NCBI GenBank assembly: GCA_014773175.1
Contig: VXCM01000903.1
Location: forward strand, 62,001-126,000
Length of the DNA stretch: 64,000 nucleotides
Direction: 5' to 3'
Origin: Lucifuga dentata
Taxonomy: Eukaryota > Chordata > Actinopteri > Ophidiiformes > Bythitidae
Shown here: positions 37,601 through 49,600 of the stretch, piece after piece
Position numbering within the stretch: position 1 is the first letter of the stretch
How the letters are laid out: every line of letters begins with the position of its first letter
Notes under the pieces: generated by a model
The model's database searches: none
The model's input: the letters and a program-made list of their open reading frames with translations, nothing else
Told to the model about the DNA's origin: nothing
Position numbers and translations under genes: made by a program

Positions 37601-40600
37601 TACTATTCCTCTTTTTCTCCATGCTTGAGGCTTTGGTATATTTGCTGTAATTGATTGGAGGAAGCCGCTAATGCATCTGTCTTATTGAATATGACTGTAA
37701 AAACATAGGTAATTATTGTCAGATGGGCACTCTCACACACAGCCACACATGCACACTCTTAGATTGATTGCCATCATTTATCCAGTTTACAGATTCCCGA
37801 TGGAATGTGCTAACTAATGATCTCATATGTAGTCCATCAGGACTGCAGCTGTTGTGATCATCTGTGTGTGTGTGTGTGTGTGTGTGTTTGTTTAAGAGGA
37901 TGAGCTCATCTCTTCTGGAGAAGATGTCCCATTGTGATGCTATTCTTTTCTTACCCCCAGTCGTAATGCTGCACTCTCCATATTGAGCTACCAGTATATT
38001 GAAACTTATTAGGCCATTTATAGTGGCACAGGCGTACTTATACATGACTCTGTACATTAAAGGACCATACTGGTGGTTTTGCATGTTTGAGCCAATATAA
38101 ACAACCCACATACACATGATGTTACCAGAAGAAAATGCATGTCTCCACCAGGAAATGTAGTCACAGAAGAAGATGCTTTTACGAAGAAATTAAAAATGGC
38201 TGTCCCCTCTAAATTTGAATGAGAAGGTGAAAAATTGAATTTTTAGCAGGTGTATCGCCGTAACATATTATTTTGAAAGATTAGGTGATTTGGCAAAATA
38301 ACAAGAAAACTAAAAGACACTCTGATGCTTTAAAAAATAGTTGGCAGTAATGTAACATGTATGCAAGTAAATTTATCAGGCTTAAACATGCAAAATCACC
38401 AGTATGGTCCTTTAAGTTTATTTCTAAATAGCTTTATGTTAAAAGATAATTGTGAAGTATTGTCAGATGTTCACAGCTTAGCTTGGGAACATCTCTGAAC
38501 CTCTGTTGTTTCTTTTCCCTTCTCCTCAGCCGGCCGTTGTCTGTGAAGAGTGTCATTGGAGGCAGCATAACAAGGAGTAAGTGCTTCTTAAGCCACTTCC
38601 TATATTGCCATGGTTACTGTTTAGTTAGTGTCAATTTTGCTCCATCAGTAATATTTGTAGAGTTTGGCGGCAGCATAGTGAAGTCAGTAAGGACACATTT
38701 GTTCATAGTGCACGGTTGAAGTTTCCCTTTTCTAACTGCCATCTGCACCAAAGAACCAGGACCCATTTTAGTAACGGAACTACAGTTCCTGAACCATTTT
38801 ATTAAGTTTTGCTCCAGGGTAGGTACTTTCCAATGGTTAAGGGTCTGCATTCAGAAATTTGGAATCTCACTCTCAGAGATTTTTATGTTTTTGATAGAAA
38901 TTGGTAGTTTTATTTACCAAGGTGGCATTAAATCGATGTAAATATATAGCAAAGACAGTAATACTGTTGCAAATGGCTGATTTATAAACCCTATTTTTTT
39001 TTTAGCAGCCATTAGTCTCAGTCTAACAGAACATTAAAATAAGCTGAAGGCCCTGAACGCACAACTGCTCAAGAGGATGACTACATCAGAGTCTGTAGTT
39101 TGAGGAAACAGATGATTTGCAGCTCCTCAGTTGTTGCTTCCTTTATAATACAGGCCAAATACCAGTGCCATCTGCAACAGTGAAAAGACAACTCTGGGTG
39201 ATTCCAAACTTCTGATTGCTAATGTAGCTTGCAAGTGCTTAATATAATATTTATAATACTTGAAGAGTGTTGTGAATGTGAGCAAGGAACTCACTGAAGG
39301 AACCACATATTTTCTACTCTCGATAGCTCTGGATAAAGTGATACTTATTAAACTTTAGGTCTTAAAGCGCCTGTCAAGTTTGCTAAAGTTTTGTAAAATT
39401 TTAGTTTTCCTTCTGTAGTCTTCCTTCTAATACTCTAATCACAAACACAAGAGACAACAAGCAATGCTTTGTGTTCTGATTTGACAGTAACCTACCACAT
39501 TTTCTCCAAGCTGTGGATAAAGGCAAGAAAGTAGATGCAAGAAGTTGATAACGCCCTTGAAATAATTTTTTTTCTATGCTGTTCCAGGTAAGCTGGTGAG
39601 CTCCAGGGTGGTGACCACACCGGGTTCCCTCCAGCGTTCCCGCAGTGATATTGATGTCAATGCTGCCTCTAGTGCCAAATCACGTCTGTCCACTGTTCCC
39701 GCCTCCTCCCCCTTCAGCTCCGCGGCTGCCCTTCCCCCAGGGTCCTATGCCTCATTAGGTAATTTATCACTCATCTCCCTGCAACTTTGCAAAAATCTGA
39801 AACAACTTCACATGGCAGCGTCATTTCACTCTCCAATTATGCTAAATATTAATTTGATCCCTTTTGTCTCTTTTACCGTGCTCAATACCATTTGTAGAAA
39901 ATGCAAGTAGTGCATCAAAGTTAAAGATTCAGAAATACAAAGATGTTTTTATGTGCACTATGCTTTTGGTTTGACAGGATCACAGGTTTATCTTTCTCGG
40001 TCCTAACTTTCCTACCTTTTCTTGTGACGTTCAGTTGAAAGCATGTTTGATTCAGAATAATGACAAAGAGTTAGAGTAAGATCACTTTTTGCTTCATAGA
40101 TTATAAAGTGCTTCTAAGTTACAGTGCAGTCAAGAAGAAAGATGATGCCACTATATCTTCCCACCCGCTGCTGCCTACAGAGTTAACAAAACTTTCCTCA
40201 AAGACACACAAAACATGTCATGGCTGCTATTCCTCAAACTCTCACACCACATTTTATCCTGAAGTCGCTGGCTTTTATGGACCTGACGGATTTTTAATGT
40301 CAGCTGAACGTGTCATTAGAGTGTTCTGTCAGCAGGGACTGTTTAAATCCCATGTTGACACATTTGACAAATACATTGGATGAGGCTGAGTAGCCTTCCA
40401 ATATAATGAATACCCCTGACACTTTTAAACGATATTTTTGCTAATTTTAAAGTTAATGAAGAATGCTTAAGCCACCAAGAGAAGTGAAATTTACTGTCGT
40501 CTTGCCATGCAGAAAATTTATTCCCCTCTCTTGTTCTTCTCCAGTGAGTCTCCATGGTTCTTAATTTCCATGACTAATCATGATGGAGTCCCTCGCTAAC

Positions 40601-43600
40601 CCACTCACTCCTGTTCCTGATTAAACTGCAACTAATGTCTTCCTCTATACCTCTCCTCCCACTCGCTGCTCCACGACTTTCTTAAATGCCCAAAAGATGG
40701 CACGCCTGGTAAAAGTGATGGTAAGACTTGTGTCTCAGTGTGTGTGTGTGCAATTTCACAGACGTCGGAGGTGTGTGTTTGTATGAATGCCTATTTGTCA
40801 GCTGTCAGGAGCTGTACGTTTTGGTTCATCCTCTATATTGTCATCTGTGTGTCTTCTTTCCCTTTCTACCCCCCCCAAATGGATGTCAGCTGTGTGGAAC
40901 TCTGCATGGACTGTCTGCATGGATTTCCTCCTGTAACTGTCCCTAACAACTACCGTATGATTAAACCGACATATTTGCCTTTTTAAGATGTTTTAGTCCT
41001 TAATTGATTTGTTTAGGCAGGCCGGAACACTTGGGTATGGACCAGAACAGCCAGCCCGTTTGAGGAAGGGGTTTTGGTCACAAATGAGCTCTGGAGTGAT
41101 TCGTTTGTAGCGTGAACATGATCTGAACTAGTTTTGAACCAACTGCTACAGTGTCAGACACCATTTTTTAAGGTTTTGCTTCAGGGTTGGTACTCTGATG
41201 GTTGAGGATCGCTGATGTCTGACACTGTTTGGTTGTTATTCGATGTTTCTCTTGAGGGCCAGGTTGAAGATGAATTTCTGTTACTTGTGACAGACAATAA
41301 ACTTATTCTATTCTATTCTATTCTATTCTATTCTATTCTATTCTATTCTATATCTTTGATTACCCTTAGCCAAGCAAACAGATTCTGTGGAATCGTTATC
41401 AAGTCTACCTCGCACATCTTCAAATAAACATGGCGAATGCTCCTGCTCAATCATCCGAAGGCAGCACATCTTCTTCACATAATGTGCAGCTATACATCAT
41501 TGTGAAGTTCATTCAAATTCAGTGTTCCTCTGGCATATTTTGCTCAAATGATGACTACAACTAGGAATGTATGCTAGTTCTTGTTGTAGTTCCAGGTTAA
41601 ATTCTTCCTGTCCCCGGATATTTTTGATCAACGAGCAGCTTGAGTGTTCTTACGTGGATTTTGTTGGTTTGCTTAAAATTTTTCCTTTGTGAAACCAAAA
41701 CTGAAGCAAGGATAAACGTAACAAAAGTAAAAACTCATTCACTGATTTTTAGCAAACGTGAAAACAACCTTAAGGGACCATACTGGTGATTGTGCATGTT
41801 TAATATATTAAATTTTCATACATTTAAAATTACTAACAACCATTTCCCAAAGCACACTACTGGAATGGTGAATTAACATTTTTTTCCTACCTTCCAGACC
41901 TCCATTGGTTTCAGTTCATTCTGGACACCGTTAAAACCAACTTGTTGAATACTTGAAACATTCTTGGGATAGGTAATCCACCATTGTGAAAACACGTGTA
42001 TTCACGAAGTTACATAGTTTTTGCATTTAATCGCAATAAAAAACACGGAGTGATCTGAAAAGACACCGGGGAATATAGTCCCAAAAGAAGACCTGCGTTT
42101 ATCGAAAAATTTAAACAACCGTGATTTCAAAAAGCTGCGTAACTATTAGCAGGCGAAACATCAATTTTTAAGGTGGATGTATTGGTTCAATATTTGATTT
42201 TGAAAGATTAAGAGGTTTTGGAAAGTATCAGGAAAGCTGAAATACGGTTTTATCCTTTGGGAAATGGTTGTCAGTGATGTAACATGTATGAAAATTGAAT
42301 ACNGCTGAAATACGGTTTTATCCTTTGGGAAATGGTTGTCAGTGATGTAACATGTATGAAAATTGAATACATTAGGCGCTCAAACATGCACAATTGCCGG
42401 TATGGTCCCTTAATTGCAGGTGTTCAGCTTGTTATATTTGTTTTGTATTGTACGATGGGAGATTATCCAGGCTGCTACATTTGCTCTGAGTGAAAGCTTT
42501 TCCTGAGGCCGTGCATTTATAACACCACAGAGTTACTTTAGGATATCACCAAGATAAACAAGGTTGATCTCTTCCCTCTCAGCTCTTGAACTTACAACCA
42601 TTTGTTGTCATCCCAGAGGTTCACCCTTGGCCTTTTTAGTAGCTTTATCTGTGAACAGGTGAGCATTTCACATTGTGTGACTGCCGCTCTGTTTAGTCTC
42701 ACAACTGCTCTAAGAGGGCAACGCTTCCTGTGCAGCTCAAGGACTTTTATTTTTAGCTCTCCGTATCATTCTGTTATCACTGTCGGCGTTTTCTTGCTTA
42801 GATGTTAGTTGTTGTTACTAGTCTGTTGTGTAACACAATATCCTAGATGTTCTATGTGAGATGCCTTTTGCCCACATCTTATCATAATATTCTCCAGTGG
42901 ATTTAAGGTTGTAGCATTTGGCTCACATTTCATGATCTCACATTTTATAATTTGGCTTTGAAAGACGGTGTGTTGAAGGTGTTATTCTTGGCTCGATATA
43001 TTCAGCGTCTCTCAGCGCACAATGCCCAATTAATTCAGGTTCGTATTGAAACATTCCAGAGTCAGCCAGTGAGACATCTGAGATTTCCTTTTAAAGTGAA
43101 GCTATTCATTTTAAAAGATAGAGGAGATGGAGGCTACAAGTTAAAGATAATTTGTGCTTGAGTTAAGAGTTCTTTTGGTTATTATCAAGCATATTTCATG
43201 TCTTTTTGTGTGGGGTTATGATGATGAAGTTGGTTGTTACGTGTGACAAACAGCTTCAGGAAAAAGAGAGAAGTGCACTGAGTTTGTTCCCAAAACAGAC
43301 AGAAACATGACGAAGATGTTGGCTGGTCTAACATTGCCTTAATTGAGTGTTTTTTGGGAGTTTGTGGAACTATTTGTGTGGATCGCCCTTTTATTCTGTA
43401 CTGCAGGTTGGGTACGAAAGCAATTCATGTTTTTTCTAACAAACAGCTTCAGATCCACCGCATGTTTAATAACTCGAAATGTTGAGTTGTGATGTTACAT
43501 GTCTTCATTGGATGAAACATATCAATTAAAATTGTCAACGTAATCCTTATGATTGCAGGTTTGTGTATGTCTCTTTTCCATACCTGGTTCAGATAGATTT

Positions 43601-46600
43601 CCAGTACTTCTCATGGTTTGTTTTATCATAGTTAAGTGCTGCGTTAGTTGTGATTTGCCACATTTGTTGGCCCTTGTAACAGAAAAGTATTTGGAATTCA
43701 GTTATTTTGTGATTTTCTGTAATTCATCATTGCTGGCATGGAAAAAACCGCAACCACCTTCATATGAAGTTGCACAAACACTGAGAATTATTTGGAAATG
43801 CTAATGGACTCAGGTGTATCTGTTGTCCCTCTCTGTGTTTCAGGTGGGCTTTGTCCCCTCATCCAGTCTCCTTCATTCTTTCTCTTCAATTTTTCTCTTT
43901 TCTAGCATCTCTTTCCAGGGTTGGGGTGACAAATAATAATGTATGTAAGTGGATGTAACTGATGTTTAGGCTCTCTTTTTCTCTCTCTCTCTCTCTCTCT
44001 TCCCGCTTCCATTTCGTCCTTTGTTCTTCAGGTCGTGTTCGCACCAGGAGACAAAGCTCAGGCAGCACGGTGGGGGCTAACAACACAGCGGTGGACAGTA
44101 GGGGGCGCAGCCGAGCCAAAGTGGTCTCCCAATCCCAGCGTATGTATAAGCACAGACACGCAGCTGAAGTGATGTTCTACGAAAACAGGAGTCAGAATGT
44201 CAGATGGCACACAAGTGGACTACAGATTATTAGAAGTCATCGCTAAGATGCACATAACCTGTCGCACTCATACCGTATGATCTTCCTCAGCATCGACTGG
44301 AGATCATACTCGATGTTTTACCGTTTCTATGTTTGTGATGTTTCTCATGCAATGCAGAACCCAAAGAAACTCCCAGCCACTCACAAATCTTGTGTGTTTG
44401 TGCTTAAAGGCCTATATGCATGTATGTGCGCTTGTTTTTGGACTATTTAGAGGTGTGTATGTGTATATTTGTTCTAATGAGAGGCGTCTGTGATCAATAC
44501 AACTAACATGTTTGCGGTTATCCAGAGTGCATGCTGGGTAAAATAAATATACATAACACCTTTTGTCCCATTTTGACCGTTCTTGATCTCCACCTGTCCT
44601 GCCTCTTGCTTCCATCACCCAGGATCCAGATCAGCCAATCCCATCCGTGGTAAGGCCTCAGCTGCACCTAACCACAAGCCAGATGCCTCATCCCTAAGCA
44701 GCGCTTTGCACGTTCTCTCTTTCTTTTACCCCCTTTAACCTTCATTTCATCACCTAACAGCTCGTTCCATTCATCACATTCAAGGCTTTTTTTTCTGTTT
44801 ACTTCCCCACAGTTTGAGGAGCTGTTTGGAGTCAGAAAATGTGTTGTTCACTTCCAACCATTTTCTTTTTGTTTTGTTCACTGTTGGCCTTTACATTTGT
44901 ACGTTCCCTCTGGTGACTGTTGCTAGCTCAGTCGGCTAGAACACGGGTCTAACATCTTCCCTCTACCCTATGTCTGTCTGAGATAACATCTGTATTTGTG
45001 TGTTCAAAGTTTTACTCGCATTTTATGTCCTGCAGTGTCACTAACATGCCAAAGTATTCAATCTCATGCCTTTTTAAATTGACATAAATTGATGAAATAA
45101 GTGGCGTAATGAGGTATAATCCACAATGACTTTAATAACAGTGGTTACCCAAAGCAATGGTTCTATTTATACAAAAGATTAGACAGAACCTTTCTATCAG
45201 GTCACTGACAGTATCTTGCTTTTACCTGTATCCTGGTCATTTTCTTAGCTGCTTAGAATATTGTCTGACCATGCCGTGTGTTTTCTGTGTCTGTGTGTCC
45301 TGTGTGTGCATACACACTGTATGATTTCACCTGACAGCTGGCAGCCGCTCCAGCTCTCCAGGCAAACTGCTTGGCCACAGTGGCTATGGCCGAATCCCTC
45401 GAGCGACGGCGTCGGCCTCCAGCACGCCGGCTGACAAGCGCAGCAGGATCCCTCGCAGCCAGGGCTGCAGCCGTGAGACCAGCCCCAGCCGAATGGGTCT
45501 CGGTAAGAACAAGCCAGGCAGGCTTAACAAATTTGATTCCAGTTGCCACATATCCATTAGCCTGCCTGTAAGTGTATAGTGAAGGAAAACTACGAAATTG
45601 AGATGCAGCACGTTTCAGCATTCCTTCACCACCATATCAGAGCCAACAACAACAAAATGTGTGAGACAGCACTCGCCAAGGCACAAAGCTGGTATCCCAC
45701 AGCATGCATATTGATAAGTGACATAACATGGAATGGGTTCATTTCAAAAACATGCTGGTTTAATAAGAGAAAGCGGATTTTCCCATTTTAGCGTATTGAT
45801 AAAGCGATAAGCTCATGCCGCGCGCTTCTGTTTTGTCCATTGAAACCCTGCAGCACTCAGATACTGTATCCAGTTTGTATACAAACTCCATTAAATTATT
45901 ATCTGACATATCGCTCATGTGTGGGTATGTAAAGCCTTTGAAACATTGTATGTGATCCTGGGCTATTCAAATAAATTTGGCTTGACTTGAGTTGACATCA
46001 GTCACATATGAAACGGTTGGCAGGAAGAATAAAAGGTGGAGTTTGCACTTCCTGGCAATGTTGCAACAGATGGAAGTTCATGCAAGAACGCAAACTCTGT
46101 GTTGAAGCTTCATTTTGGAAGCCCCATTAGATTATTGTCTGATGTCACTAAAATCTTGTGTTGGCCTCAGAATCTGGTGGCATCACGAAGTTCAAACAGT
46201 GGAAGTGTGACAGTTTAGTCTCTAATCAAAAGAAACTGATTAGAAAAGTATTCAGTTTGTTTCCAGGGTTTATTATGTTTCCTTTGCTTTAGCTGCCTTT
46301 AAATGTGTTTTTGTTAGTCTTGTTGTGTTACTTATTTGCGTTACTCATTTATGTATCTAATCTTTGTCACAAATTAACAGTGAAAAGCTTGCTGTTTGGA
46401 GTGCGCTGATGATTTAACTTTCAGCGTTGTGCTGTGACCAGCTGACTCACCCAACACTACCTGAGACACTCTTTTTACACTTCCTCTCTTTTTGAGTATT
46501 CTTTTTCATTCACTTTCAGTTTCTTCCCTATTCCTGTTCATTTTCCCCCCACCTAGTAGCAGGGGTAAAGGATGATGTCTGTTGATTGGTAGGTCTGTCT

Positions 46601-49600
46601 TTTTGTCACTCCGGATCTTTAGTCCAAACGAAGGTATCTGACCAAGTACTGCTAAGATTGACATGAAAGTTTTGGCATATTTTCAGCATCTCCAGTTGAT
46701 GATTCCTAATGATTTTTGACCCCATAAATATCAAAATGGGCGGATCGCGACAAAATTTACTGAGTACTTTCACGATCCCCAGAGGATGAACACTACAGTT
46801 CAGTCAGTCAGTGATCTTGCCTCTTGTCAGTCCAAAATTTTAACATCAGAAGATATATATCATATCTGAACACATTAGCATGGCAGTGTTTCCACATCTA
46901 CTGTCGTTGTCTGCCGTCTACCACTGCAGTTGACAGAGATTTCGCTATTACGACCAGTAGGGCTGTTTTTCTGCCATCAACCTGTGAATCCAACATAAGA
47001 GTAACTGTATAAGAATAGTTAAACACTTAAGCCTCTTCTCATGGGTCCTATTCTTTCACTACTTCTACTCCTCTTTTTTTTCCCATTACTCACATTCCAC
47101 CCATGAATGCCCACTGACATCCGCACCTAACTTGTTGTCCTGACAGCCAGCCTGTGTGGTAAACCTCTTCTTCCTGCTGCTCTTCCCTACCGCACGCTAG
47201 CCCGGAGCCGCATTCCCCGTCCCAGCATGAGTCAGGGTTGCAGTCGCGACACCAGTCGCGAGAGCAGCCGTGACACCAGCCCCGCTCGGGGCTTCACTCC
47301 TCTGGGTGAGTACCGCTGAGTTCCTAGCTGTCCTGAACTACCTCTGCCAGCCCGGTGTTACCCAACCAGGAAATCTTTGCACATCTCCTGTAATTTTTTT
47401 TTTTTTTTTTTTNATTTTTTTTTTTTTTTTTTGGGGCGCTCAGGAGAATCTCTTTTGCACAAGCTTATTGGCAACTCTGCCTTTGCTTGTCTCTGTGTAT
47501 GCATGCACTAACTAAAGATCTCCGTCATGTCTGGTGGTACAAATGTTTGTTAAAGTCCTTTTTTTTTTTTTTTCNCTTTTTTTTTTTTTTCTTCTCCAAT
47601 GGAATACATGTTGAAGCGTCATGCTAATTTCAAATGCATCTTTGTTTTGGAGTTTTAAGTTGGATAAGCTTGTTTGTTTTCAGTTAACCTACTTACAAAA
47701 GTGTGTTTAGGAATACAGGCCGCGTGTAAAGGCTTTGACAACTTTAACTGTCACACACTCAGGTTGGGATTCAAAGGCAAACTCAGTATGGCAGGCTTGG
47801 TAAAATGAGAACAGTTCTTTAATTGTGGTCATACAACAACAAATGGTCGATAACAGGTGATCAGTCCGTCCAAGCAAACAGGCTCAAAGGGTAAGACAAA
47901 AATCTAGGTCCAAAATTGAGCCAAAAACACAAGTAGGCATGCAAACAGAGTGACCTACAAGAAAATGACGGCACAAAGACAATCTGGCAACAGGCAGTGA
48001 GTACTGGCTGAATGTATATATATTACTAGGGTAATCAGAGGTTTGAGAACAGGTATGCAATCAGGTGACTGGGGAATGGCGGGAAGGGCTGAGGGCCTAG
48101 TGAGCAGGTGAGGTAAAGCAGCTTCTGAAATGACAGAAATGTTAAAGACTGATGGCAGACTGGAAAACAAAGCAAACATGCTATCAAACTGTGGCATTTA
48201 CACTAAATCCAGCTGAAGAAACTGATTAAGAAATGGGAGGATAAACAGCAAGCAGTCGAACACCGTATCATCACGGTCAGTATGATGTGACTTTTTTTTT
48301 TTTTTTTNTTTTTTTTTTTTTTTTGTTGATCGAAAAGGAGTAGGCTGAAGACAAAAGCTTATGCACATTAATTTAAGTGGCGTTGTTAGTCAGCAGCCAC
48401 AACTTTATCATAAAAAAATGTATAAAGTAGGAGCGGAGAGTTATGTCACAATGCAGCATAGCTATAATTTAGAACCAAAGTTACAGATTGTGTGATTGGA
48501 AACCTTTGTTTTTTCCTCTTATAGACCATCAATCCAAGTGATGGCAATGATGGCAGTTTGTTCTGTGGCTCACAAAGAAGAAATTCCAGTCTTTTATCAC
48601 ATTTCATAATATATATCCTCATTTCAAGACAATAACTGACAGAACTCTGCACTGTGAAATCTAAATGGAACTGAGACAGCTCCTATCTGTTCTGTCTTAA
48701 TTGAACCTCGCTAAAACATATCGTAAAAGCAGATTAATGTGAGCTCGCTGCTGAGCTGAGCTCCGTTGTATTTTGAACAGTGATACTGTTCACTCCTTTT
48801 TAGATTTCTTATTTGTCACGAAGGACAAAGGCTGGAATGCAATGTGGGTACAGATCATGCTTATTGGGCTTCCCCTTACTCTATGTCCAAATGTGATTGG
48901 TTACTCGTCACCGATCGATAACTGTTGCCCTTTCCATGCTGCGGAATTGACCTAAATCCTTTGGAAAGGACACAGAATTTTCTTCATGTTCAAGCAATGC
49001 AAACAAAACCTTGTTTAGGTAATTGGGTTTATTTGGCACGCTCTTTTCCAGCAGGCTAAAATGCATTCACCGTGATAGGTATTAGCAGAATCCAGTGTTT
49101 TACAGATTGAGTTTTAGCTCAGTCTGCTTTTTTTTCCTAATTCTTCATTTCTCATCCACTGAAGAAGATTGTTCTTGGAGAACCGCAAACACTTAGCCGT
49201 GCCGCTGATTCCAGCTCTCACAAATTCATGTTCATGTCATCAGAACTGACCAGCTAATGAGCCTGCTTGAAGTTCAATTAAATGCTTTCAACATTCCTTG
49301 CTTAAAGTCCAATCTTAATCATTGTAGCAAACAAAGCCAGTAGGGATCTGAAACTATATATATACTGTATATTACAGAGATGACCCAAATGGTAATGTGC
49401 TTTATAAAGGGCCACATGAAGGCACTATTTCCACCAACAGATTTATTTATTTTTTATTTTTTTTAATTAATTAATTTATTTTATTTAAACAGGGACCATA
49501 CACCAGAAAAAAAAACAAAAAAACATTAATCTCAAATTGAGATGAGATGCTTTGTGCCAGATTTAGCTAACAGCTAATTTTCATCTGCAGTCCGTGGACA

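Larger units (their letters stand above)
40721..44031 (+). other. clasp1: Intron with LINE-like tail, TTAA MITE and joining artefact
   Basis: 3.3 kb. Holds a tail ending in (ATTCT)n near 41304, the MITE at 41770-42413 with a duplicated segment around the N at 42303, and a (CT)n tract at 43972 that forms part of the polypyrimidine tract of the next exon. About 42420-43970 shows nothing recognisable. Confidence 0.65.

Noticed and set aside
44925..44965. tRNA gene, because of a perfect A-box word TAGCTCAGTCGG
   Set aside because: No B box, no cloverleaf and no acceptor stem. At most a fragment of a tRNA-derived SINE.
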